NCBI RefSeq assembly: GCF_035582795.1
Contig: NC_134372.1
Span: 39,532,316-39,596,315 of the forward strand
Reading direction: 5' to 3'
Length of the DNA: 64,000 bases
Source: Mycteria americana
Taxonomy: Eukaryota; Chordata; Aves; Ciconiiformes; Ciconiidae
Shown here: piece after piece, positions 27,301 to 62,677 of the stretch
Layout: the number at the start of each line of letters is the position of its first letter
How positions within the stretch are numbered: the first letter of the stretch is position 1
Position numbers and translations under genes: made by a program
The notes under the pieces: model-generated
What the model saw: only the letters and a program-made list of their open reading frames with translations
Told to the model about the DNA's origin: nothing
Database searches by the model: none

Positions 27301-30300
27301 TTTCTGCCCCTAAAATAAAACATAAATATTGAAATAAAGTTTATATATTCCAGTTTCATGGAATGAAATTGGATGTATCTTTTCTTATGTGGGTTTACTA
27401 ACAAACAGAATATACAACAGCTTAAAAGATGACATGCTACTTACAAGAATACTTCAGAGCGGGTGTTTTCCTCCTTTCTTTGATTCAAAAGAGGGAGGAA
27501 AAACATGTAGCCCTGCTCAGTTCCCTCATGTATTCCCCTGCTAAGCCTCCTAACTATTCAGCAGCCCTTCTGTTTTCTCTTCCTTACTGCTCTAAGTACA
27601 GGCACTCAGTTTTATAGTAATCCATCATTGCAGCCCTCAGTTACTCCATCTTCTACTTCCTGAACATGGTCTATCAGTAGGTTATAAGAATGCTGCTGGT
27701 ACTCAGGATTTGCAAGTGGATTTTGTAATCAAGCCTGTGTCTATTAAAAAAACAAACCAAAACAAAACACCAAAAGCAAAAAAAAAAAAGGCCATAACCC
27801 ACCTTTGAACATCATTTAGGCATATGAACCCAAGTTGTTAAACTAAATTCAACCGGAGCTTTAGCACTGCTTTATCTTAGACTAGAATATTGCAGATATG
27901 TACCAGTGCCCTTCTTATACTTCCTCACAGTGCAGAAGCTCTCCTTCAGCTGACGTAATGAACTGTGAGAACATCCAAGAATAACTAAACCATAAATTAC
28001 CCTAGGAATGTCCTCAAAAACAAACAGGAGGGCTTCCTGTGAGGAAAGTCATACCTAAGCTAGACTTATTTATTCAGGTTAATGCAGATAACTGTTACAA
28101 CACAGAGAAAGTTTCAAAGTATAGCAAAGACATCTTTCATATTTTGGCTCCTGGATAAATGTGCAAAGGGAACTGAGGCCCCTTTCTTCCCATCCCGCTA
28201 ATATTTTTAGTTCTGTAGAGGGTCTGTGCCCCATTTAGTACTTCTGGAGTTGAAGTGCAATATAACTTGGTCCCATAGGTCATGTTGAAAACTTTTTTTT
28301 TTTTTTTTAAAAGAGAGTAAGTACAAACCAAGAAGTAAGTATTTTCAAGAAGATACATAAAAGCGTAACCTGTTTTGAGATGTGTATATGGAAAACTGGA
28401 GGTCAAATTGTAGATCATAGTGAGCAAAGTAAAACACTAGACTTTGTGATGGCTTCTATAGCATTCGTGCTTGCTGTCTCTACAATATCCTATTTTTTTT
28501 TCCAGGTTGTACCGCAGGACTGTCCTTCAATAGTAAAACCTTTACCAAGATGTTGCAAAGTTGTCCATACCAGTGTGACCGTCACAAAGTCATTCTGGAA
28601 GCTGAAGAAAGATATAAAAAGGAACTTCGCAAATTGGCCATTTGTAACAACAGTAGATATGCAACTCATGAGAGTAATTACATTTTGGGGTTTTTTTAGT
28701 ATTTGTAACTATTGTTTTAAATTGTATTTAAAATTCTGAACTTTTTTTGGTCTGATTCTGATTGTCCTGCTCTTGTAAACTCACTCATTTAATTTGATTT
28801 ACCAATGGTCTGTTCTAAGTAAGATCAGAACTAGCCACTTTTGTTTTGAGGATCTTGTGTATTTCTTGGCAGTAGTGATGTCATTATAGGCTTTGATGAG
28901 ACTCTGTCCTGTTTGCCAAAGTTAGTCAAGTACTAATAGAAGGGAATATATTAAGTTGAAATAAGTGTGAATGGATGTATGACATCATAACAAGGTCATT
29001 TCATTCTAATATTACATACTTATGGATATAAGAGGCTTATAATTCTTAATGAATTAAGTAAACGTGCATCCTATATTTTTCTAGTTTAAAGGAGGCATTT
29101 TGAAAATTAAAGTTTCTGGTGTCTTGCTGGCATTTGTACTGGTGTCCATCTTGTATTTTCCAGAAATACTGCTGACCCCAGTGAAGAAAGAAAGACTGCA
29201 TACACAAAAACCAACTTTTAGGAGCAAAAAGGATAGCTTCCAAAGTAAGGGCTTGGTTTGGAAATCAATGCAAAAAGCCCTTACTGTCTAAGTAATTCTT
29301 TTGCAGGACTTTACCATGGGAGGCTGTGGATAGGGATTTTTTTTTTTTTAGTGGATTCTGTGAAAAATTTGTATATTAATAGGCCAGAAAATGCATATTC
29401 TGTAATCATGAAATTGTGTTATGCACATATGTTCACAATGAAATTATCTGGCACTTGCTTTGTAGATACTGCTTTGAATCCTGTCAGAGTGACTTCCATG
29501 CCATCTGCTATTTTTCAGTTTTGTGGTGTTAATTTTTAAAATGGAGAATATAGTCAGGATCAGAACACAGTACAGTTGCCTGTACCTGGATTCAACATCA
29601 CTCTATTATACAGTTATAGCCATGTTATCCTATTATACCTGTTTCTGTTCCTGCTTGGAGCTTGGCTAAGGACTTGGGTCTCTGTGTGCTGGGTAAACCT
29701 TAACATATACAACAATACTAGAGCAAGTAACTGAAAACAACCTATCAGAAAATTAAGTACAGGAGATCTGTTTACCTGTCCTGTATTATGAGGTGTTGAA
29801 TAAGATGCTATTAACAAGGCAGAGATGGAAAAGTGAATGTAAGTTCTATCAGTTTCTGTAGTGCAGTTTAGAAACCCCATGTTTACAGAACCATCAGCTG
29901 CCCATAAAAACTGGTACTCTTTATAATACACAACTGTCCATTTGTAAATAGCAGAGTACATATCTTTTACAGTATTTTATTCTGTAATGTAGCAAAAAAA
30001 GTTAATCGTTATAATTTTTTTCCTTACTCTGCATATATATATATTTTTTTTACATAATTCACAAGGGATTTTCTTCAGAATGTGGTGTTTGTGGGTACGT
30101 CCTGCAGAGCTCTAACTACAGTCATACGTTACTACATTCATCAACTAGTAACCAATACTGTTTCTTATGATTGATGACCAGAAATTTTAAAGTAGGCTGA
30201 AGCAGCTCTCTAAATCAGTACTTAAATTCTAAAACATTAATATTACTTTAAAAAAACATTCTCTTTTAAAAAAGCAGCCCACCTGTCGGGAATTTGTTTT

Positions 30301-32121
30301 TAGTCTCCTATTTCCAAAAACCTTGTTTACATTGTTATTTTATTTAATAATTTCTGGTAAAAGCTAGTAGATTAATTTTGTTTTTTAAATTATTGTTTTT
30401 ATTTTTTTTCCCCTCCTTCAGATTCAGAAAGTAATTAATTTGGCTACGATAGCCATGGAGGTCTTTTAAAATTAAAAAAAAAAAACAAAAACAAAAGCAC
30501 AGCTTTATTTCATCTCAAGAGCCCCTTACACTAATATATTACCTTTAGCAAGTAAACATTTTCTGAAGTAAACTGAATTTTCCGGTCTTTCTTCCAGGAC
30601 CAAATAGTAGTATGGCTGAAAAGATGGTTCTCTCTTAAATTTTCATTCCTAAAACATTACCTGTGTTTTGTGTTTTTTTTTAAGAAAGATGCATAATGTT
30701 TTATTGTTTGGGTTTTTTTTAAGGTATTCTTCTGACTCCAATTAGAAAAAACAAATCTGATACTTCAAATAGAGATGAACATAGTAAAAATACTAGGTTG
30801 ACTGACGACTATAACTTGATACCTACATATGAAAAGTGTGAGTATTACCAGAAAGTTAATTCTGTAATAAGCGTAACTTAAAGATCAAGTTTTGCATTTA
30901 GGTCAGGGCATTGGGAAAAGCACCTGTGCTTGCTAGTGGAGACAAATGGCTAAGAATTTAGATAGATATGTTCTTGTACCTTTAATCACAGTATTATTGA
31001 TGTTTGAGTTAATTCCTATTATTTGCTAGTTGCTTCCAATGCATAAATAATCCTCATGTGTTAATGTCAATGATGAGAAAAAGATCTAATGAAAATGAGG
31101 TATTACTAATAAAGCAACATTTACATATTCAAGTTCATTAGGAGAAATGTTTCTTTACAACACTATATTCGGTTTTACAGTAGGTTTCAGTTAGTTTAAA
31201 GTAACTAAGAGGTGGCCTTGTTCACAATTTCATAGCTTTCCAAAAAAACCAAGATGCTAACTTGAAGAGACAAGGAGTCAAAGAAATGTGCAACCAGCAA
31301 TGTCAGCGCTTAAAAGAAAATTGCATATATTCACTTGGCAAAAATGAGGTTAGTTATGAAAAGCCTAATCATACACTCACACATTCATAAAAGTCCAAAT
31401 AAAATCATTATGAATTGCATAATTTCTTTTTAAGTCACCTTTAACAGGAGCCCAGTAGTAAAGTGAACCTTATTCAAAAGATACTCCTCTCTGTTGATTC
31501 TGCTCCAGTCATACTGATTTACCCCTGAAATGAGTTAAGCATTTTTCAACTGACAGTCCTTTCTGAATAATGGATATGGAGGTATGCTTTTTCCTGCACT
31601 AATGAAAATTTGCATGGTATAGAAATAACAGAAACCTAAAGGAATAAACATATGAAAGGTATAAACCATGTAGGCATGACAGAAATTAAGGTAAAGGTCA
31701 TGGAAAAATACTGTATTTCAGTAAGCAGGTGACAGTGAAGAAATCTTGAAGAACCATTGTAATATCGACAAAGCGATTAAGTTTCTTTGGAACTACTTAA
31801 GATTGTGTTTTCAGTAATAATGCACTACTTCCAAATGTGAAATAGTATGTAAATTTACATAATTTTTAATTACACCAAAATAAATACTTGCAGAAAAATG
31901 AAATATGTTCCCTGGACGTGAACACAAGAACTTTAAACAAGAGAAGAAGAACCCGAAAAGATTTCACGACTGAAGAAATTAACTATCTTTTGAGTGGAGT
32001 AAAAAAAATGGGTAATCACTGGAATTTAATTTTGTGGTCTTATCCATTTCAGAAAGGACGGACAAGTGTTGATCTTTCCAAGAAATACTACAGGTTACAG
32101 TTGCAAGTAATCATAATTTAA
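15315..32121 (+). CDS. TERB1: Telomere repeats-binding bouquet formation protein 1 (19 coding exons)
   Basis: TERB1 (CCDC79) joins TERB2 and MAJIN to anchor meiotic telomeres to the inner nuclear membrane and SUN1-KASH5. Exons: 15315-15348, 16303-16413, 16612-16740, 17211-17342, 17793-17853, 17950-18065, 18203-18325, 18858-19010, 20159-20290, 21725-21850, 22855-23012, 23982-24343, 25977-26038, 27055-27147, 28506-28652, 29164-29244, 30724-30837, 31236-31348, 31894-32121. Phases agree at every junction, giving about 824 aa against about 727 in human. Residues 1 to about 400 are ARM-like repeats ([33 protein letters not shown]). A charged coiled-coil-like part, a fast-changing linker, the TERB2-binding region (about 598-646), ILLTP motif(s) and a Myb domain (about 768-820) follow. 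The start ATG has A at -3 and G at +4 and aligns with the human start. The last codons are uncertain. Confidence 0.93.
22855..23012 (+). CDS. TERB1: TERB1 exon with charged coiled-coil-like helix
   Basis: The exon encodes the junction between the ARM-like part and the linker. Its second half ([20 protein letters not shown]) is a lysine- and glutamate-rich helix that matches human [20 protein letters not shown], the source of the old name CCDC79. The donor after 23012 is GTTGGT, weaker than the other TERB1 donors, and the exon ends in phase 0. Confidence 0.85.
23548..23750 (+). mobile_element. CR1 non-LTR retrotransposon, 3' fragment
   Basis: The stretch contains typical CR1 3'-end sequence: GGAACAGGCTGCCCAGGGAA, then TCACCATCCCTGGAGGT, and the tail GACTTGATGATCTTAAAGG running into ATGATTCTGTGATTCTAT. 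It is 5'-truncated, as CR1 copies usually are, and lies in sense orientation in the TERB1 intron between the exons ending at 23012 and starting at 23982. The limits are read by eye. It is the least degraded transposon in the window and the best evidence for a sauropsid (bird) genome. Confidence 0.92.
23982..24343 (+). CDS. TERB1: TERB1 long linker exon
   Basis: At 362 bases this is the longest TERB1 coding exon. It encodes a polar, low-complexity, probably disordered linker. Similarity to human is limited to short islands, notably the SPLK ... [12 protein letters not shown] stretch, which resembles human TPLKSANPVHACYRESEQ. SSPLK fits a CDK-type S-P-x-K site. The divergence fits the fast evolution of meiotic proteins. 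Confidence 0.85.
28506..28652 (+). CDS. TERB1: TERB1 exon for the TERB2-binding region
   Basis: The exon encodes about residues 598-646 and corresponds to the part of mammalian TERB1 reported to bind TERB2. The strongest identity to human is [12 protein letters not shown] followed by [17 protein letters not shown]. The acceptor is a strong T-rich CCAG and the donor is a weak GTAGAT. A second in-phase donor (GTAATT) lies 24 bases further at 28677. The first donor reproduces the human junction CN-K-ILLTP without extra residues. Confidence 0.85.
29164..29244 (+). CDS. TERB1: TERB1 exon with first ILLTP (TRF1-binding) motif
   Basis: This symmetric 81-base exon (phase 1 to phase 1) encodes [12 protein letters not shown] and a basic tail, about residues 647-673. 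It aligns with human KILLTPRRRQRL. In mammals that segment docks into the TRFH domain of TRF1, and its threonine is a CDK site that releases TRF1. T-P-V-K here keeps the full S/T-P-x-K/R consensus. Confidence 0.88.
30724..30837 (+). CDS. TERB1: TERB1 exon with second ILLTP-like motif
   Basis: This symmetric 114-base exon (phase 1 to phase 1) begins [12 protein letters not shown], about residues 674-711, exactly 27 residues after the first ILLTP. The acceptor is T-rich and ends TTTTTAAG|GT; the donor is GTGAGT. I recall no second ILLTP in human TERB1. The rest is polar and acidic, without a known motif. It is either a duplicated TRF1-binding exon or an alternative exon. Confidence 0.78.
31236..31348 (+). 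CDS. TERB1: TERB1 penultimate exon, without clear human counterpart
   Basis: The acceptor TTTCATAG and donor GTTAGT bound an open frame that is phase-consistent on both sides (phase 1 in, phase 0 out). It encodes a polar stretch with several cysteines ([13 protein letters not shown]). In human the ILLTP segment leads almost directly to the Myb domain, so this exon is either lineage-specific or too diverged for me to align. Confidence 0.65.
31894..32121 (+). CDS. TERB1: TERB1 last exon, Myb/SANT domain
   Basis: The exon encodes the C-terminal Myb-like domain, about residues 768-820. [20 protein letters not shown] and [12 protein letters not shown] carry the spaced tryptophans, followed by [14 protein letters not shown]. 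It matches human RKNFTEEEVNYLFNGVKKMG closely. The frame runs on to a TAA at 32119-32121, giving the tail QLQVIII. Donor-like sites (AG|GTTACA at 32094, CAA|GTAATC at 32107) could instead splice to a further exon; human ends with a different short tail. Confidence 0.85.
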   Translation, partial: KNEICSLDVNTRTLNKRRRTRKDFTTEEINYLLSGVKKMGNHWNLILWSYPFQKGRTSVDLSKKYYRLQLQVIII

Positions 32122-34160
32122 TTTTCTACTAATCATATATGCTGTCAGCTCAGTTTTCAGCTTTTGACCCTGAATTGACTTGCAAAAAAAGGACAGGCTG
32201 TTAGAATTTGCAACCCATGGGATTGTGCGTTGTGTCAGTTCAATGCTGTGCACGCTAAGCATTAGAGTGGGCTCTGATGTAATTCAATCAGGGCTTGTGC
32301 TTGGAGAGAGAGAACTAAACTGGGAAAATATTAGAGAGCCTTTGAACCTTTCAGTGCCACCTGGCAGGATACAAAGAGGGCAAGAATTTCAGTTAAGGAC
32401 TCCAAATTAATCGCTATGTTTCTTAGGAAGTTGATGTTTTCTCTGTTCCGACTCTTTTTGGATGCTGGTTTGTGAAAATCTCTCTGGCAGTTTTCACCAT
32501 GTTTAAAATGTACGCTCCTTACACAGAGATGCTATCTATGGATGGAGTAGACAGCATTTCTGCTGTGCTTTGAGGGTGCGTGGGAGTGTTTAGTGGCAAG
32601 CGTTTTTCTCCTGAAATGTTTTCTAAAGTTGTGCAGTGTTTTGTGTCAACATTTGTCTTGATATTTTCTCTTTTATCTCCATTTTATAGAGGCAAAGAAA
32701 AAACAAAGATCATCAATAACATCTTTCAAGAGTGTTTTGGATTTTGTTGCAGAATGTTGAAGAACAGCATTATTAACAGTGAGGTATTGTTACAACAATA
32801 TGAGCCCTGGGAGAATTTAGATTGGCTTGGACTCATGTTTTTCAGTGATAACATTCACTGACAGAGTTGTTATGCTTTGTAAATTTAAATTACATGTAAT
32901 TTGATAAGTTTTTTTAAATAATGCTAACATAGCTAACAAAATCTTTATCAGTAAAATTTATGTTTTTTTTTTAATTTAACCTTCTTGAACATTTGATTTA
33001 TGTAACATTCGATTTGGCTTTCTGTTTGAATCTTTTCATAGTTTGCTTTATACCATTTGTAAGAAAAGCTGTATTGCTAAAATGAATATTTTATGTCAGA
33101 AACTGATTAAGTGTTCATGTTGTTGTGTCTGAATTTGGTTCCTCTTAATCAGTGAAATGTTTGAAGCAGGTAAAATATTTTGTCATGTGTTTAATGTGCT
33201 GTATGTGCAGAAAAAGACATCTGTGAGAGAAAACACCAAATGTCTGGTTAAACACTGCTGCATATTGTAGGCAAATCTGACATTAGTACAGTACATGAAT
33301 TGAAACGGAAAGCTTGTGGAAATCTCAGAACTTCTGGGTAGAAGATGTAGTGTGTGGTTCAGCTGCAGTGTTTCTGGACTGGGGTAACATTCCTGGACCT
33401 GAACTAAGTAGAATGCAGGTACTGATAAAATTCAGCTTCCATTTACAGTTGGACTTTTTTTGGTGTATTATTCAAGTAAGTGAGCAGGACCACTGTTTCT
33501 GCCAATTACACAATTTTTATAGAAAGCTTTAATGAAAGCCGTAGTAACATGAATTTTCAGTGATAGCCTTAGTATTTCATTTGTATTTTTTATCTATTCT
33601 GATAAAGGAATGATTAATCGATAGTTAATTTATTATGGAAAAAGTTTAGTTATCTTACGAGCATGAGGTTTTCACTACAATGTAGCTTAAATGCTTAAAG
33701 CCAAGCAAGATAACTAAAAACCAAAAGGCTTGCAGTAAAGATGATGCCAATGACACAATAAACAGGCCTTCTAATATTTTCAGCTGTTGCACTTTGTTTA
33801 TATTATTAAAATAGTGAAGCATCTATAAAAGATGTCTTTGAATGGAGCTATTCAAAGCAGTGTAGTTAAATATTGGCATATGTATTTGCAGAGTATGAGC
33901 CCAAAGGAGTACCAAGGAGGGGTACACACAACAGGGAGAGTTTGGTCTGTTATACACTCTACAGCATCTTTTTCTGAGGACTTGAAAGCTAGTCTAGACA
34001 AGCCACTATTTCATCTGTTGACTGTGTATTAGTAATCCATATTATTCTGGCCTAAAAATATTTCAAGTGGAGAAAATATATAAGGTAAGCTGTAAATCTT
34101 TACTTGACACAAAGTCAGAGTATCACAATACTGGCAATTTACCTAGCCCTAGGTACAATT
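32122..34160. other. TERB1 3' UTR and TERB1-DYNC1LI2 spacer
   Basis: AT-rich sequence that presumably includes the TERB1 3' UTR. Open frames at 32,180-32,410 and 32,580-32,861 have no recognisable product. The second begins beyond a good acceptor (TTTTATAG before 32,691), but the joined translation does not resemble any TERB1 tail I know. Nothing else recognised. Confidence 0.5.
33757..33762 (+). terminator. Candidate TERB1 poly(A) signal AATAAA
   Basis: This is the first AATAAA I find after the TERB1 stop, about 1.6 kb downstream. It has T-rich sequence around it but nothing else to prove use. Confidence 0.35.
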
Positions 34161-34162
34161 TA

Positions 34163-34325
34163 GGTTGGAAAGGACCTCTGGAGTCCATAATCTGTCCTCC
34201 TCCTCAGAGCAGGGCTCATTTCAAAGTTAGTGAAGTTGCTCAGTGCCTTGACAAGTTCTGAAGATCTTCAAGGATGAAATTCCCACCACCTCTTTCGGTG
34301 CCTCAACTACTCTTGTAATGCAAGT
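34163..34325 (-). mobile_element. Old CR1 fragment, reverse orientation
   Basis: Read on the + strand, the stretch follows the reverse complement of a CR1 3' end: TAGGTTGGAAAGGACCTCTG, then AGAGCAGGGCTCATTT, GTTGCTCAGTGCCTTGACAA, TCTTCAAGGATG and CCACCACCTC. It is more degraded than the copy near 23.6 kb and belongs to another subfamily. It lies between TERB1 and DYNC1LI2. Confidence 0.8.
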
Positions 34326-34374
34326 TGCCGAAAAAGACATCATTAAAACAATCTTGTGTAATCCAAAAGGGAAG

Positions 34375-34512
34375 AGTCATGGACTTAGAAGCAAGCGGAA
34401 ACCTTTTGTGTGAATTTGTGCAAGTCAGTTAATCTTTTCCTCCCCTTTTGATTGACTGTACAATCTTGATAATCATATTAATTTTCTTGGATAAAATGCT
34501 TTGAAATCCACA
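34375..34512. mobile_element. Possible ancient MIR/CORE-type SINE fragment
   Basis: The order GTGTGAATTTGTGCAAGTCA, then AGTTAATCTTTTCCTCC, GATAATCAT and AAATGCTTTGAAATCC resembles the MIR family core and tail. Similarity is patchy and judged by eye. It could be chance. Confidence 0.35.
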
Positions 34513-35005
34513 CATAACTGGCATCATAAAAATATAATTGCCGAAGAACAATTGATGCCATTTCTAGGCTGCTTAAGCTACCCAGCCACAGTATTTTAGC
34601 ACTTTGAAAAGCTGACTGACACATCACCGAAGAAAAGTATGTTTACAAAAAACTTGAACTTGCTTTGTCTCTCCATTAGAAGAACAAAAATTATGGGCGG
34701 GGTGTAAGAACTGAGGTGGCAAGTAAAGCTGGCTTCAGAGGGAAGTAATTTAAAACAGGCAACATCCCTCACTTCGTTCCGCTTCCAGGCTGCACGCCGT
34801 ACTCCTGCCCACCAGGGCCGCGCGGCAGCCGCAGCCAGGGCAGGAGCGAGGGCCGCGCCAGCAGCTCGCTGACAGACCGCGCTCAGCCCGGCAGCGTTCC
34901 CGCCCGGCTGCGGCAGCGCGAGAAGTTACCGGGGGTTACCCGGCAGCTGCAGGCGGCGGCGGGGAGCCCCCCCGGGCGGGGAGCGCCGCGGCCGCGCCTC
35001 GCCGG

Positions 35006-35020
35006 CACCAGGGGGCGCTG
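35006..35020 (+). promoter_or_regulatory. CTCF-type motif
   Basis: CACCAGGGGGCGCTG is a near-perfect copy of the CTCF core (CCACCAGGGGGCGC), about 260 bases upstream of the DYNC1LI2 start codon inside the CpG island. Occupancy cannot be judged from sequence. Confidence 0.65.
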
Positions 35021-35277
35021 CCGGCGGCGGCCCCCCCCGCCGCGGAAGGCACCGCCCAGGGCGGGGAGCGCGGCCGGGGCTGCCCGGGCGCCGCCTGATC
35101 GGAAAGCGGCGCGGCCGCGGCTGGGCGCGGCGGTGCGCCCGCGAGGGGCAGGGGGCGGCGGCGAGCCGCGGCGGGGCCGGCGGCGCGGGGCGCCCGCGCA
35201 GGCGGGCCGGGGAGAGGGAGGAGCGGGGTCCTCGGCGGGCCCGGGTGAGGTCACTCTTTGTGGCTGCAGTTGGCAAG

Positions 35278-60922
<25,645 letters not shown>

Positions 60923-62671
60923 TAGCGCATAAAAAATGCATATGTAAATGACCAAATAACTATGTATATTGATCTGATAAGACCAGGAATTTTCTGCTAT
61001 GGCAGATGCTATCAGTTTTCTTGGGGCAGGGGAAATGAGCTTACTACATCATTGCCTTGTCCCAGTAAAAAGTGCACATTCAGGAAGTTTGCATATAAAA
61101 TCCCTCTGTATAAGATAACCATTTAGAGTTTATATAGGGCAATTCTTTTGGTTTTGGAGGTAAGCAGGTGCAGCTGCATTTCCTGTTGTGAAGAACACAG
61201 AGAAGCAAAATGGAGAATTCTTATTAAAATATTACTACTGACTGCACACAAGGCAAGAAAGAGAAATGAAATCCTCTTTCAGCGTTACTGGAATTGGCTA
61301 CTTGTATGTTTGCAAATGCATTATATTCTTGGAAAGGTGGCGGTGGTGGTGGTGGTGTAACAGAGCATTAATTAGGTGAAAGAAGCCTAGGTAGGGAATG
61401 GAGCCCTAAAAGGGGAAACAGATTTGGGACAGTAAGGAACTAGAATGTTGGATTGATTGGAGAGGAGCAATGTTGTTAAACCCTGTGTTTCACATAGGGT
61501 AAATAATCACTGTTTTAAAAAGACTACTTTACATTGGAGAATTCCAGGCCAAACACTAAGCATCATGGGAATTTATTCTTGTTATAAATCTTGTTTTAGT
61601 TTTTAACAAAGTCTAAGAGTGTGGATGCCCTTTCTGGTGTAGCTGACAAAGGGAGAAACTATAACTTGTTTAGATCCAAGTGCCTGGCACAGTGTGTGAT
61701 GTGTCTTTAGAAGGTGCTTGAACTTATTGTGCACTGTAGTACAAACAGTCACTGTTTGGTTTTATTTTAAAATCAGTAGTTTGGCAATTTGTATTTAATT
61801 TTAAATCCTGTTTTCTGATAGCTTCTGCCTTTTTTTTATGCCAAGAGGCTAGCCTATGAAGAATGGTGGGTGACGTATCATTTTCCCATAATGAAATGTG
61901 CTACAGAACACTCTCAGTATTTTTTTTTCTTACTTTTTGTAATGAAATATTAGCTACCAAGCTAAAATTGATTCCTGCCTTACACCTATGGAGGTTTTTA
62001 AAAAAAACTTTCAAGGCCCTAGTTCCAACCACGTCTGCTGCAGGTGCAGCCAACTCCAATTCTGAAGGTAACCTAAAAAGTATGAATGTGTACATGATGA
62101 ACATACTTAATAACTTGTTTTGTATTTTCTTTAATGTAGCATTTCATTTGGAAAGATGGGTTGTGGTTGTCCCCGTTGCTCTAACGGAGCTCTGTCCACA
62201 GTCACATAAAACCATCATTCTGTAAAAACAAACAAAACTGCTATGGTTACTGAAATGGCACTTTGATTTTATATACGGTATGCTTGTTTTACATGTACAC
62301 ACTACCATAAATTAAAAATACCAAGCATATTCTGTGCTCTTAACGCTGAAGGGAAAAACCACAATTTGAATTATGCAGAGTTTACTTTTTATTGATATGA
62401 ACTTGTTGTACTAAATCTGATGTCTGGATATAACTTCCCTAATATATATTGTTACTTAAATATACAGAATTAGATTGACCACTAACACAGTACTGGATGT
62501 TAACTTCAAATCCTATGTTACATCAAGAGGCTGTTCTTGTAAGTCTGTCTGAACATTATCTAGAAAGCTAAGAGTATTTACTTGCCTCTTTGACAAACAT
62601 TAACGTATGTTATTTGTGCCAGGTTTTTTGTTGAAAATCCTTTTGTTTGGTTTTTTTTTTTACTTTTTTTA

Positions 62672-62677
62672 AATAAA
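62672..62677 (+). terminator. DYNC1LI2: Internal poly(A) signal AATAAA
   Basis: A canonical hexamer about 1.75 kb after the stop codon could give a shorter alternative transcript. Confidence 0.45.

Larger units (their letters stand above)
15349..31893 (+). other. TERB1 introns longer than 300 bases
   Basis: The longer introns are 15349-16302, 16741-17210, 17343-17792, 18326-18857, 19011-20158, 20291-21724, 21851-22854, 23013-23981, 24344-25976, 26039-27054, 27148-28505, 28653-29163, 29245-30723, 30838-31235 and 31349-31893. They are AT-rich. One holds a CR1 copy (about 23,548-23,750). The stretch 19,670-20,087 is somewhat richer in GC and carries open frames on both strands, but I cannot assign it to any family. 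Confidence 0.55.

Noticed and set aside
32580..32861. Frame with an acceptor at 32,690 as a long final TERB1 exon
   Set aside because: Joined in the phase of AG at 32094 it gives a 55-residue tail unlike any TERB1 C-terminus I know. It is kept only as an unresolved alternative for the short-tail splice.
61863..62225. A 120-codon frame in the DYNC1LI2 3' UTR
   Set aside because: It lies downstream of a complete gene end, shows no domain, and has poly-T-encoded phenylalanine runs typical of UTR sequence.
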